This document shows, in pieces, positions 49,680 through 61,600 of a DNA stretch of 64,000 nt. Location of the stretch: assembly GCA_015680685.1 (NCBI GenBank), contig MNCI01011925.1:915017-979016 (forward strand), read 5' to 3'. A program made the position numbers and the translations under genes. Every line of letters begins with the position of its first letter. Within the stretch, counting starts at the first letter, position 1. The notes under the pieces were generated by a model. The model was not told where the DNA came from, did no database searches, and saw nothing but the letters and a program-made list of their open reading frames with translations. This DNA comes from Gnetum montanum. Lineage: Eukaryota > Streptophyta > Gnetopsida > Gnetales > Gnetaceae.

Positions 49680-50440
49680 GATGGTATGTATTTTCTTTTT
49701 ACTATTTAATAGATCTTGAGGGAAAATGTAATTAAAACCATTTCAATTTCATAATAGTAGTTGATAAGCAATTTCATCTTTAATATCGATGCAACGTGAT
49801 AAGTGACAAATGACATGCTTCGTATCTATTACATGTAATACATACTTAAAAATTCAATGTTATAATATTGATAAAGTAGTAGCTACTAGGCATTTTCATC
49901 TTTAGTGTTGATTTAATGTGATAAATGACAAATAACATTTATTAACTTGATGATTATACACAATAGTTTATCTAACATATCCTTCAAAATGTAATGTTAT
50001 AATATTAACTATAACAAACTATAAATAAATAATAAATAAAATTGTGCATTGACAAAAGAAGACACGTGAACAAATAAAGAAATATACCAATAGGTGGTGT
50101 TGTCACTTTAATTCCTAGAATCATATTATTATGATTGTTTTCTATGATATCATTGAAAGTTGTCAATGCCTTGATATATTTATATATATCGTGTTTTATT
50201 ATTTTTAAATAATTTTTTATATTATTAAAAAATTTCCATATGAAACATCGTATGCTGACCCTCTAAATCTATTGGACATAATATTCACCACCATTAAAAC
50301 GTGGTAGCATATGAATGTTACAAACTTAATACCTATGGTACTATGGTGGGAAAGCTCAGCAAAGACCATGACTTTTAGACATGAATGATAAGACGAAAGA
50401 GTTGAAAGCCTTGAAAAATTAAAAAAAAAAAATTGCTATC
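49680..50440. other. unassigned AT-rich region
   Basis: Contains an imperfect internal repeat: AGTAGTTGATAAGCAATTTC (49757) resembles AGTAGCTACTAGGCATTTTC (49877). Both run on to CATCTTTA...GATAA(G/A)TGACAAAT. No gene seen. Confidence 0.5.
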
Positions 50441-51095
50441 CGCGGTATATTTCTGTACTTGAAAGTCATAGCAAGCAAACTGGGGTACAAGCAATCATAT
50501 AAATGGATGTTGAAATCACACTCATCAGTGTACAAAGGCTGAAATCCATCAATATCAGCACTGTATTTGGAACGCAGCTTTGATGGGCTGATTCGCATTA
50601 ATTTCTATTATACCGACGTCTTCTTTTGCATTTCTGATACGTCTGCTAAATTTTGCTGAGCGCTATAGCATATCATTTTCAAATATCAACTGAAACAGAG
50701 CAGGACAGCTGTGCGTTTCAACCCATGAATGTAATGCCCGTCAAAATAGTTAACAGTATTTAAAACCACTCCCTGACTGGACAACTATCATGAGTTTCAT
50801 CTCACCGACATTTTGTTGATGTTTTTTTAAATCCCGTAAATGGATAATTAGCTTGACTTTCTACCACACCGACACTTTGTTTCCATTTCTGATATTTCTT
50901 TAATTCCCACAAAATGGTGTATCGTACCGTTTCCAGCTGAACTAGAGCAACATAAATGCACATCTACGCTGGTCTACCGCGCATCCAATGCCCGTCAAAG
51001 CAGCTAAAGTACCACCCAGAGGCAATACACAGTTTTCTACAGTATCACTGCATTTCAGTGGGCATTTACGTTTCATGTTAATACATGTCTGTATG
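50441..51095. other. CpG-retaining patch with diverged tandem repeats, no gene recognised
   Basis: Compared with its surroundings this patch is richer in GC and CpG (CCGCGG at 50440, CCGACGTC, TACGTCTGC, CTACCGCGCATCC). Two diverged units can be seen. In the first, TACCGACGTC...TTTGCATTTCTGATA...AATGCCCGTCAAA runs from about 50611 to 50746. In the second, CACCGACACTTTGTTTCCATTTCTGATA...AATGCCCGTCAAA runs from about 50866 to 51000. A middle partial unit, CACCGACATTTTGTTGATG, is near 50804. No ORF beyond 66 codons. Could be a gene-flanking fragment or an unknown repeat. Confidence 0.5.
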
Positions 51096-51236
51096 CTTAT
51101 ATGGGTGATGTAAGTATACACTGTTGGGTGCACGTCCATCGCATGAGCATTTGAAGAATGATGGCCTTATATGGGTGATGTAAGTATACACTGTTAGGGT
51201 GCACGTCCATCGCATGAGCATTTGAAGAATGATGGC
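51096..51236. repeat. 70-bp perfect tandem duplication
   Basis: Units 51096-51165 and 51166-51236 begin CTTATATGGGTGATGTAAGT and differ by one inserted base (TTGGGT / TTAGGGT). Near-identity means a recent event. Confidence 0.95.
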
Positions 51237-51659
51237 ACTTGGCAATCTATATATGTACAATTTAAAACGGTTTATATTTTAAATTATAAAGAACTTTTTA
51301 GAATAGTGGTTAAGTTAGCAGTGAGGTAATCCAACTAAGGTTTTAGTTTCAATGTTCATTAACTAAATTCTTATAACGCTTATGAAAAATTAATCAATCT
51401 GGACAAATAGCTCATAAGGTAAATTTTTTCTTATATGATAAGAATACTATTAACTCAAATATTAAAACTAGTGTTAATAAGAAGGTTATAACTAATGGTA
51501 AGGATTCCCAATGAAAGATTAACATTAAGTGACTAAGGTGAAGATCATCCTAAAGTTGTGTAATTATTTTTTTGTGAACTTTGCTTTGATACAAATTTTA
51601 GTATTAAGTTATAGCTCTTTACCTCAAATCCTTTTGTTATTTTAATTTCAAGCATGTAT
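51237..51659. other. unassigned AT-rich region
   Basis: No gene seen. A tRNA-like phrase (AGTGGTTAAGTTAGCAGTG..., 51304) is too degraded to call. Confidence 0.4.
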
Positions 51660-53100
51660 GTTGAAAGTTACATAAATGTTGTTAAGCTGCAACCTTCCTT
51701 CATGCTACCAAATAATTTTCTTCACTTGATTTTTCAAAGCAACAATTGTAAGGTTGTACACTTGCATAGACATTCTGAAATAAAATTGAAGCTTTATTAC
51801 ATTCGAAATTCAAAAGATCTATTGGATAGATATTACATTTTTATGAAAAATAAAGATAGACTCTACAAATTAATCAAGCATCAATGGGGGTAGCAAAAAC
51901 AAATCATACAAGTTTTTTGCTATAACATTATAATTCTATCTCAAATAAATAGTCATAGCATAAGAAAGAAACATATGTAACTCATCTTCAAGGGCTCTTG
52001 ACCTACGCAGCTTACAAATGTGCTTTTCTCAGGGGAGTTGAATCCATCTTCTGCTTCTAATTCTAAGATGATGAGAACTTAACAAAAACTTGCTGATAGT
52101 ATTTTAATACTTGATTGGAATAGCTATTGAGAGATAGTAAGCTTTTGCATCTAGTTTATTAGATCTAATATGATATAAATAAAATTGTCTCTTGCCTTCT
52201 ACATTAAACCACATCTATGGTAAACCATTCTACTTGACTAGGTAGCAAATATTTTTACGATTTTGTTGCAAGTCCTTCCAAGAGATATTCCATTTTTTAA
52301 CTATTACATCCCTTGAAAAAACCAACCATGATCTGGAAAATCTCTAAGAACTTCTTTAGAGAATTTATCTTGCTTTGAAATATGCAAGCTATAAGTGTAT
52401 GTAATGAATTGGCACAAGGCTTCTACTTTTAAAGGTAATAAATTGCATTCACATAATAACATTGAGTAAGGTGTCTGCATCTTCACCTTTAACTCATAGA
52501 GAAAAAAGTTTTTGTACTCTTTCAATATCTTTTTAAAGGTTAGCACTTAGTTCAGGTCCCTAAGCAACACATCCATACAATACAATAGGATAGATAATAG
52601 TCTAAGAAATTTATTTTTAGACATTTCAAGCCCAGAGTCCTAAATCCTTACACTTGTTTTTGAAAGCATACAAAGCCTTGAAAGCTCCTACTATTCTTTC
52701 TTTGATGCACTTCCCCCACATGTAATTGTTTATATAAATGAGACCAAATATTTAAAAGAATCTACTATTTGCAATTGGTAACCTCTAAAATAGAACTTAT
52801 AACAGGTATTTCTTATACCCTAGATCATCAATTTTGTTTTATCCATATTCACATGAAGACATAATGACTGACAATAATTTTTTAAATTTTGCAAAATATT
52901 TACATACCTTCTCTAGTAGTAGAGATCAAGGCAACATATTTTGCATATTAAAGAAGATTCACTCATTGGAATCCAACTTTAATTGCATGATTATCTTATC
53001 CATTGCACAACTATTCCTACATTTCATCAATAAAGATATCATAGAGAGTTGAAGAAAGTAGACAACCCTGCTTAACTCTAATTTTGCTCTAGAATTAAAT
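51660..53100 (-). pseudogene. LINE reverse transcriptase remnant, minus strand
   Basis: The minus strand from 53080 reads KQGCLLSSTLYDIFIDEM, a damaged form of the LINE RT block QGCPLSPTLF..YI.E. Next is YAKYVALISTTREGM near 52940, where YADD is expected, and DKTKLMI-type text near 52840. Then 52546-52304 is open for 80 codons (QTPYSMLLCECNLLPLKVEA ... SKEVLRDFPDHGWFFQGM). The C-terminal H/C segment reads SHHLRIRSRRW then HICKLRRSRALEDELHMFL (about 52050-51970). It belongs to the same LINE type as 45725-46830. The catalytic loop is destroyed. Confidence 0.68.
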
Positions 53101-54178
53101 TTTTTTCTTTGAATTACTATTTGAAATTTTTCTCTAGAATTAATGTTTTTCTTTCCATATTATTCCTAATGTTTTTTACTCAATATCAAGTAGGTGATGT
53201 AGTCTAAATTTTTTCATTTATTATTAATATTTTTTTAAGCCCAACACACCCAAGCCTAAAATTCTTGGTATTTTATTTGTTTTTAGTGGTTCTAAATAGT
53301 CACATATAAGATCAAATTGAAAATTGATCTAGGAGCAACAAAAAAAGGTTAGTACTTGTTAGAGAATTTATTATCTAGGGACAATCATTTAGAGTGATGG
53401 TAAGGTGCTCATTTCTTAAGTCAAAGACCTGGGTGGGAGCTTGGGTACAACCACTCAAAAAGGTTAGGTTTTTGCTCATCTACCAAACCTCTAGAGACCC
53501 TACTTAGTGGAATAAGTATTGTGTCTCCAAGTAATAATCCTTTTAGAAACATTATTATCTATGCACAATTTTTAGATCTTATCATATCTACTATTCATCT
53601 TATCCATCACTTAATACTACCATTTTGAAAATTTATGAATGGATACAAGATTTCTTATTGCAAGATGACACCAATGGTAAAGAATAGCATACACAACAAA
53701 GTAGATAATTGTGACTTGTTAGAGAAATGATACTTGAAAAGTATTAGTTCATATTTCTATCTATAATTAAAGAATTAATGGTTCATTAGACTGCAAAGAT
53801 ATATCCTTTGAAAATTTAAGTCTCTTGTGATAACTATTAGATTCTAGGATTATTTATATCTAGAAGTTGTAAATGCAAAACTACAAGCAATAATACTTCT
53901 TCGTAGCATTTTTAAACTAGTAGAAATATATTCAATCTTAATTTCACTTCTTTATTGCATTTATCATTTAGATTTTTCTAACACCAAGTCGAAAAATAAT
54001 TGAAATATAGGAGTAATGAATCTCTTATATTTGGAACATCATTCAAAAGAGGATTAATCTTCCAAAATCCATGCAAAGGAATGTGCAAAATCATGCATTC
54101 TTTTGGTGTAATTAATCAGTGGAGTTGTCCATGCAATAACAAATTTGAAGATTATTCAAAGTAGAATTAGTTATATTT
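53101..54178. other. mostly unassigned; possible tRNA-derived SINE near 53390-53545
   Basis: At 53390 GAGTGATGGTAAGGTGCTCATT...AAAGACCTGGGTGGGAGC looks like a worn tRNA-type promoter (A-box TGGTAAGGTGC; B-box region damaged), followed by a body ending ACTTAGTGGAATAAGTATTGTG. There is only one copy here, so a SINE call is weak. The rest is AT-rich with nothing recognised. Confidence 0.3.
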
Positions 54179-54500
54179 TGGTGCAGGGATGTGCACCTTG
54201 ATAAACCCAAATAAGACCCAATCCATAACTTCCAAGCATATCTAGCTTAGAAAATAAGAATAACACAATAAAATGGAGAAAATCTCCCTTATATTAAGAT
54301 AATTCCAAAAATACATAGAAAATACATCAAAGATGAGGAGCCAAGCTCAACTCACAGTCTTTCAAGGATCTTAGAGACCATACTTTGTCCTCTCTTAATT
54401 CTCAATTGCTCACCATGGAGCCCTAGCTCAAGACAAGATATTTATAAGAGATTCTCATAACCTCTCTCAAGTTCTCTCCCTTGCCTCTCACTCAACTTCC

Positions 54501-54596
54501 TTGCGTAAGCTCTCCTCCCTTGCCCAAGCTCTCTTCTTGCATAAGCTCTCCTCCCTTGCCCAAGCTCTCTTCTTACACAAGCTCTCTTTCCTCAAG
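54501..54596. repeat. 36-bp tandem repeat, about 2.6 copies
   Basis: Units start at 54501, 54537 and 54573 (TTGCGTAAGCTCTCCTCCCT..., TTGCATAAGCTCTCCTCCCT..., TTACACAAGCTCTC). The short ORF across it (54501-54755) only reflects the repeat. Confidence 0.9.
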
Positions 54597-54682
54597 AGCT
54601 CTCTCTCTTACCCTCTATTAGGATGTTTGGCCTTTAGTGTTTGCACTTCAGCCCTTGGCACTTTGGCACTTGTCACTGTGGC

Positions 54683-54687
54683 ACTCG
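54683..54687. repeat. presumed left target-site duplication of element C (actcg)
   Basis: Five bases before the C LTR. The partner lies beyond the window, so this is unconfirmed. Confidence 0.4.
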
Positions 54688-55571
54688 TGATGAGTGATGG
54701 AGTATCCAACACACAACCATACAAGATACAAGTATTCATGCACAATCCTGGTTGAACTCCATAGATAAGGCAATGTGTTTTATACCAATAATTAGTTAGC
54801 GTTCACGATCATTGTCTTCCCATGTGAGTTAGTAAAACCAATGCGTATGGTTTAAATCACAATGAGGTATATGATAATTAACGTTGAATTGGTCATTTTG
54901 CTCCTAATAATCATGAAGTGAAAGTAAAAGTCTCTAAATCTAAGTGATAGTAAACAAATCTAAACTAGCCTATGTCATGAGCAACCAATCCTAATCTTTT
55001 GGTCACACCTTGAACTTTCTGTAACTACTACTAGGATACCCAAGTACCTCACTACTAGGCATACCAGGTGATAGTACTACTGGGTTACCAAGTAGTTACA
55101 CTTACATGCTCAAGATTAGTTGTACTCATTCTGTTTAATGACATTAAAAGTAAATTGCAAGGAATGGTAAATATTAACTATGAAAATAGTAAATATTAAA
55201 CTAATTAGAAATAGAAATAAAACTAAGTGTTGCTAAAATGATGTAGAGTAGTCTTGATCTTTATTGTTAGTACTGCAATGCATCCAAGTACATCACACTC
55301 GAATGAAGATTTCGTTCAATTACAAAACATCACATTGTGGGCAAACATTGCTAAGTATTGAATTCAAGAAAAAAAATTGAAAGAGTTCTATTACCAAGCT
55401 ATCAAATCTACTTTGGATCCATGCACCCAAGTGCTACTTATATAGGCTAGCATGCACCCCAAGATATTGTGTATATGATAACATATGTTGAGATATGATA
55501 ATGTATCTATGACATTGTAGATATGATATCGTAACTGTGATATCATTGGCTCAAAATTTTTGGATTTATCA
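54688..55571 (-). mobile_element. 3' LTR of element C (884 bp)
   Basis: Minus strand begins TGATAAATCCAAAAATTTTG and ends ...CCATCACTCATCA. Near 55500-55550 lie repeated GATATCGTA-like motifs, then a TATATAAG-type TATA box (55446-55438). Confidence 0.85.
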
Positions 55572-55588
55572 TACCCCCAAAATTGAAT
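55572..55588 (-). other. polypurine tract of element C
   Basis: Minus strand ATTCAATTTTGGGGGTA directly before the 3' LTR, matching A at 16 of 17 bases. Confidence 0.85.
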
Positions 55589-55778
55589 GAAAACTTGTCC
55601 TTGAGTTAAAATAAAATGAGGATGGAGTTCCTTACAAAATTAGGAGGTAGATCTACGTGACATCAACTTCTATATACATGACTCTCTAGTGCCATAGTAG
55701 AGTTTACAAAAATGAACACATGACATGACAATGTTGACAAAAAACAAAAAACAAAATCTGGAAAAGTTGAGTGTAGCC

Positions 55779-58479
55779 TTATGTTGTTCCACGTGTAGGT
55801 GGCTCTTCCATAGGTTTCTTTCCCTTATCGTAAAGCTTCTTAAATTGGTATTTGTTTAAGAGCACCTGAAACTTCTCTTCTTTCATTCTTGGATCATGGA
55901 CCATCCATGCTAATGAACTAATGTCAAATGAATTTAGCACGTTTCATGGACATGACAGTTGCATAAACATTTAATTAGCTTTAATGTACCATGCCATAAA
56001 CTATCATCTCTCTTCTTCAAAAGCTCTGGAATTTTCTTTGAGTTCATGATAGTCTATTAATCTTCTAGCTAGATCCACTACTACATCTTTTTGCCCTTGA
56101 TAGCCAGCATTAATTGCTTCTAGTTTTTAGTTTTCTACTTGAAGTTTTTCTAGAGAATCTTTTCTATTTGCAAACTCCTTCTCATACAAGGCATAGGTGG
56201 CTACTACTTGTTGTTCTAGCTCATTTCTAGGCCTACCTATGGTTAACATGGCCAAATTACCATATCGAAGGTTTGCTAACACCATGTATTCTTTTAAGTC
56301 TTCTATTTGCAAGTCTTTATTTTTCACTTCCTCTTGATAGATCTAGGGCATGTTGTCCAAGATGGGTTACCAATTAGGATTTTGTATTGCAATTGAACTG
56401 ATTTTTGGCCTTTTCCATATGGATCTCCTTCTCATTTATCTGCTTATACATGCCCACTTCATCTTGAAAGTGTTCTTTGAGCCTTTCATGTTTCTTAACA
56501 TCATATTGCCATGTGCTGATTTTGATAGTTGATTTCTATCTAATGGTGCATACCTTCTCCATAGAAAGGATTTTATTTTCTCTTCTGAGGAGGCTCATAT
56601 CTTAGTTGACCCTCATCAATTACTCTCTCAACTAATGGATGCTTTCTTCTAGAGTGTTTTTTTGCTTTTCTACTATGGTCAACTTCATGTTTTCTTCAAT
56701 GAGTTGTTTGTTTTCTTGCTATAAGGTAGCAAGTGCTTTGGCATGGGCATATTATTGGGCTTCGGCTACTGAAGCTTTCCATACTGCCTTTTCTTTCTCA
56801 TCTACTATGTCTTTATTATTCTTAAAGAGGAAATTGATCTACTTAGTTTTTGATTATGCTATCTGATATGGTGCAATGAACTGAGTTGGATCTCTCCTTT
56901 TTGCTCTCAGGGCTACAAGCTCTTCTTGTAATCTATAAAGCTCATTCTTAGCATGCTTTCCCCTGGTTTTGGACATGATTAATTTTCCTTTGGTAGCAAT
57001 TAATTTAGACTGTGTTACAATGATATCACTAGGAATATAAAATAGATTTGTCATAACATGTCTTATCTGCAATGATCTATCTAATACATCTTCATGTTCT
57101 ACAAGAGTCATAGAGGTACCAGCAAATATTTGAGCATCTTTGGCTCCAGAAATATCAACTAGTGGCACAATAAGTACATTAAATGATTCTTTGATGTGAT
57201 CTGTGATCACTTCTATGGCTCCCACTACATCATGGTGCTACATAACCATAACTGTGGCTCCTTCTCTAAATTCAAGTACCACTTGGAATGATGTCGCATA
57301 CCTAAAAATCTGTTGTGACCACCAGGCCTCTTCTCCTAACTGCAAAGATATTTGTCCACTAGAAAGATTGGTTGAAATGGTTTGTCTGACTACATCATCA
57401 ATACCTTTGAATACATTGGTCTCTTCCTTACTTCACCAATTGATAGTTTCTACAATTTGCTGCGGATGACTCATTGAAGGTTTGTAATCTTACGGTGACA
57501 GTGGTGCTACTGTTGTCCTATGCGATGGGTAGTCTCCTTAGTGGCTGGTTGTTCTTCTAATTGGTCCTTTTTGGGAGGCACTAGCTTGAGCATTTTGGCA
57601 TAGGAAGCATTCTATGTCTTCCTCAATGCATCATTTGTATACCCTTGGATATCAACTCATTTACATAAATTTTGAATATGTAAAGGGAATGGAAGTGTTA
57701 ACTTCCATGCCTTCTTTTCTTCAAACAGCCTTTGGATTTCTGTGAAGTAGAGGTGAGTGATGTTTTCATTGAATTTTCTCATTAATATTGCACTTCTTGT
57801 GGCTACATATGTAGAGATTCGATTCAATCTCTTAGTAGGAAATATGTGATAAGTGCCAATTTTGAAACAGATCTTTACTTCTGTAGTCAATTCACTATAT
57901 TCTTTACCTTCCTTGCCATACGTCCATTGTAACCACAGCTTCCTAATTTCTATGTCAAATCTGGTTAATATTTGTGCCACCTTTTCTCCTTAATTAGGCA
58001 CATTCAATACCTCTACAATTGCCTAAACTAAGTAAGATATTAAGATTCCTTCAATTTTGAAGATAGTATCAGCTTCTTGATTTTGCCAAAACTGAAGTGT
58101 TTCTCCTAGATACCATTCTCCATTATTTGTTAGAGTAGGCCGCAAAGGAGATGAATGAAGTTGGGCCTTAACAACTTATGGAGAAAATTCCAAGAATTGA
58201 CCAAAGTTGAGTTCCATAATTACTGTTGACATGATGGATTTTTCATAAACAGCCTAAATGCATTCAGGTGATATTGTGAGTTGCTAGTCAAACATGTACT
58301 TTTGCTTAAGTAGATTGCTCTGTGGCAGGAGTTTGTTAATGAATGCTGAAGGATTGCACTTCCTACTCTCCTTATTCTGCTTGTAGATTTTGCTCACTCA
58401 CTTGTCCTCTTCCATGGCCTAGTGGTCTTTTGCTTACGGGTCAATGGAATTCTGCTTGTGCTCCTCTTTTTGGGGCCAT
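55779..58479 (-). pseudogene. ORF2 (accessory protein) of element C, decayed
   Basis: ATG at 58479 gives MAPKRGAQAEFH then a stop. A well-kept globular block at 57980-57657 reads IRKLWLQWTYGKEGKEYSEL, then SAILMRKFNENITHLYFTEI and LTLPFPLHIQNLCK. The middle block at 57225-56854 holds ISGAKDAQIFAGTSMTLVEH and a heptad helix (NELYRLQEELVALRAKRRD). A further coil at 56327-56127 reads NELEQQVVATYALYEKEF. The C-terminus DKGKKPMEEP...GTT* matches A. About 900 codons. Blocks conserved in A, B and C argue that it was once a selected protein. Function unknown: a nucleic-acid or Gag-linked role is only a guess from the basic N-terminus and coils. Confidence 0.68.
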
Positions 58480-58735
58480 CTACAATCAATCAAGGGTTTG
58501 GAATTACTATGATATTCTCATAAATGAGCAACAATTTGATACCTTACTCATATGCTTAGTCATATCAAGTTCTTAGTTCATTATGATTGTAGAGTTAGAA
58601 NGGAATATTACTTAATAGCAACCCCATTAGTACTTTAAATGAGTGGTATGATCAATTAGAAGTCTTCTTCAAGTGGTTTTGACCTTAACATGAGTGGTTT
58701 ACTTTAAAATTCTTAATATGTTTCCTTAGACTTAC
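58480..58735 (-). other. candidate leader intron before ORF2, copy C
   Basis: Minus strand donor ATAGG|GTAAGTCT (58735), a full-consensus 5' splice site, and acceptor TTGATTGATTGTAG (to 58480) abutting the ORF2 ATG. Length 256 nt. One ambiguous base (n, 58601) lies inside. Confidence 0.6.
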
Positions 58736-60400
58736 CCTATAATATCTTTCAATTGTTAGCAATGTTGAAAAAATTGACTCAAATTTTCCTTACTAGCANT
58801 ATAGTATTTATGGGTGCAATATTATAAATGTGACATCATAGATGTGATATCGTAGGTGCCTACGATATCATAAACATGATGTCATTATAGAAAAATCAAA
58901 ATTTCTAAATGTTTTTCTCAGAAAACATTGAGTCCTATAGGATAGCTAGAAATATGCATCATGTTGAAAGGGTCTTGATATGGAGATGATGCTTCAGTTG
59001 TGAAAAATAAGTGTTGAAAGTCTATGATTAAGGAATCTTGGGCTATGAAAGTATATGAGGTATTCATGGAATGGATGAGAAAGACAACATTGTTGTGTTA
59101 TTAGAATAGATAGTGTGAATGATATGGAAAGTATTTATTGTTACTTATTGGAATTGGAAGGCTCAAGATGATGTGGAATCACTTGGCAAGTATAAGATAC
59201 AATAGTTATACAAGTGGGTCCTCCCCAAAGTAGGCTCAAGCCCTTAATTCCCTTGTATAAACACACCTAAAAGTGTCCTTAGGCACTTAAGGAGTTGAAT
59301 GTAATGCATACCTATTTAGCAAAACACACATATTAGTGCCACAAAATTGGAAAATTTAATGTTACACAAAAGCATAAGTTATGATTATTCAAACAATGAC
59401 ATGAAATGGTTTTATAAGGGATTGCAAAAATCGAGCCATGAGATGTCTTACCATAGGCATAATGAATTCTTGTGTTTTATTAGTGGTTAAAGTAATCACT
59501 AGAATTTTTGTCCAAGATTCAAACTAAGTCCAGACCACATTCCAATAACATCGCAACATTTCATCGCTTGGAATTATAATCATAAGACTATCAATGTTAC
59601 AAGGAGTATCGTCACTTGGCGTATTGTCCAAGGAAGGAGTTTATTTATGGCACTTTATTTTGATTTTTTACATTTCTGAGATGCTGCCTACCTTTAGGCA
59701 TGGGTAACATGTCTTTCCAGTGGAACCCCCAGAAATTTATTTTGTGCTCTTTTATTTTTTATTTTTGTTAATCCTTTTAAGATAGCACTTATTTTACTCT
59801 TACTCTCATTTCTCATTAGATCTACAAGGATATAATAAAACCTTAGTAACATTATAGAACGTACAATAATAATCCAAAAAGAATCCACAAGTCCCCTTGA
59901 TGTCACACCCTTTTCATTCCACTTGGTTCTTCACTTTTTTGTCCAAGCATAATGATCACAAGTTTATTCTTAGTTGTATGAGGGAAAAGAATATCATTAT
60001 GGCCATGGTAAGAACTTATTAATAGAATAGATGGATAGATGATGTGGGCTCACTATGCAAATAATCAATCTCTTATGATTTGATAACATAGAAAACACTT
60101 CACCTTGTTGGGCTACATTTTGCCTTTATTTAAATGTGTTTTATTAATGATTAAAAAATTATCTACAAAAGGTTTAAAATTAAGTATAAAAGAAATGGGG
60201 GGAAAAATTTTAAAAAATTATGAAAAATTATAAGGAATGAAATATGTTAAAGAATTGAACAATACTAAAAAATATGAAAATTTGAAGAAATGAAAAAGTA
60301 TAAAAGAATGAGAAAAAAGTAAAAGAGTGTGAAAAATGAAAAGAATTGTAAAACAAAGAAAATAGAAACATCAATAAGGTACCTATGGTTGTAAATGGAC
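58736..60400 (-). mobile_element. non-coding spacer of element C with internal promoter-like region
   Basis: Homologous to the A and B spacers (landmark CCATGGTAAGAACTTATTAAT at 60003-60023 in plus reading). A 54-bp imperfect palindrome (58831-58884) and a TATA-like CATAAATACTA (58813-58803, minus) precede the candidate donor. GATGTGATATCGTA at 58841 matches GATATGATATCGTA in C's LTR (55520) at 13 of 14 bases. An ambiguous base sits at 58799. Confidence 0.55.
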
Positions 60401-60410
60401 ACCCCCACAA
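60401..60410 (-). other. internal polypurine-like tract of element C
   Basis: Minus strand TTGTGGGGGT at the pol-spacer junction, the same place as ATGGGGGAGATG in A. Confidence 0.45.
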
Positions 60411-60589
60411 CTATTATCAAGGAAATGAAAGATAGAAAAAGTGGAAGACTGGTGAGTAGGTTGGGTAGATTTCTTTTTGAGTACTTATAGTATGGTTTGA
60501 CTTGTTAGATATTGACAAGGATAATCTTATGTGGGCTAGATGGATGATGAATACATAAGAGACCAAATGGATAAGTGGCATGTACTATG

Positions 60590-61600
60590 GTCCCTCCCAA
60601 AGTATCTGAAACTTAGCCTTTTAGGGTAAATGGCTAGGATTATAATAGAGGACCTTGTCACCCGATTGTATGGTTACATTTCTTATCCACAAATCATGCC
60701 TAAGTTTGGAATAGTGTTTATGGACTTCACTACCCATAAGTGCTACTTGTATATTTTCATCTAAAATATTTAGATTAATTAGACATTCCTTTTGTGCTAA
60801 ACTCAAATCAAGGTCAAATTAACTAGCAGTAGCTAAAGTGTGAACCTTTGCCTAGATTGGAAGTGTTAATAATGTTCCATAGACCAACTCATATGGGGTG
60901 TGCCCTATAGGTAATTTCCAGGATGTTCTATAGGCCCATAGAACATCGTTTAATTTCATACTCCAATCACGTCTAAACTTACTAACTATCCTAGTAAGTA
61001 TTCTAGTAATTTCACAATTAGTAACTTCAACTTAACCATTTGCTTGGGGATGATATAGTGTTGTTAATTTATGGTTGACCCCAACTTATTATATGCGTTT
61101 CTTAAAGGTAGCACTAATGGAGTGGGTTCCGTTATCTGATATTAGCAATCTAGGTACTCTAAATAAATTTACCACATGTTGTTAGAAGAGCATGGTAACT
61201 GTTTTTTCTATACAATCATTTACTGTTGCTACCTCTTCCCACTTTGTACAATAATCCATAGTCACAATAATGTATGCTTTTTCATTTGACATCGGTTAAA
61301 TGGGCTCCATAAAATAAATTCCTCAAATATTAAAAGGTTCCAGCAACTATATCCAATGTTACAGCCCTTCAAGTCTGACCGTAATTCCTTCATCTCTTTG
61401 GAAACATTTACATGATTAGGAAAAAGTATATACATCTCTAAATAGAGTAGGCCAAAAGTAGCCTGCAATCAATAATTTAAGTGTTATTCTACACCCTACA
61501 TAGTGGCTACCACATGGACTTTCATGGATTTCTTGTAATACTCTTTGCTGCTCACAATCAGGTACACACCATCTAACAAGCCCATTTGCACAAATTTTAT
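60590..61600 (-). pseudogene. integrase of element C, decayed
   Basis: Only fragments are open. At 60806-60621 is the tail of integrase, with AQKECLINLNILDENIQVAL, HKHYSKLRHDLWIRN and GDKVLYYNPSHLP. The middle (61300-60820) is homologous to the F region 13000-12300 but broken. Integrase would join element DNA to the chromosome. Confidence 0.6.

Larger units (their letters stand above)
54179..54687 (-). mobile_element. partial LTR of another element (H), cut by element C
   Basis: On the minus strand this has an LTR-like order. A TATA box TATAAATA (54446-54439) comes first, followed by a 5' leader and a CTCCATTTTATTGTGTTATTC stretch. It ends GCACATCCCTGCACCA at 54179. C's 3' LTR starts at 54688 inside it. 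No primer site adjoins 54178, so it is a 3' or solo LTR. Family unknown. Confidence 0.5.

Noticed and set aside
54501-54755. 84-codon ORF with repeated KLSSLAQALFLH
   Set aside because: A direct product of the 36-bp DNA repeat in an LTR; it runs opposite to the LTR's transcription.
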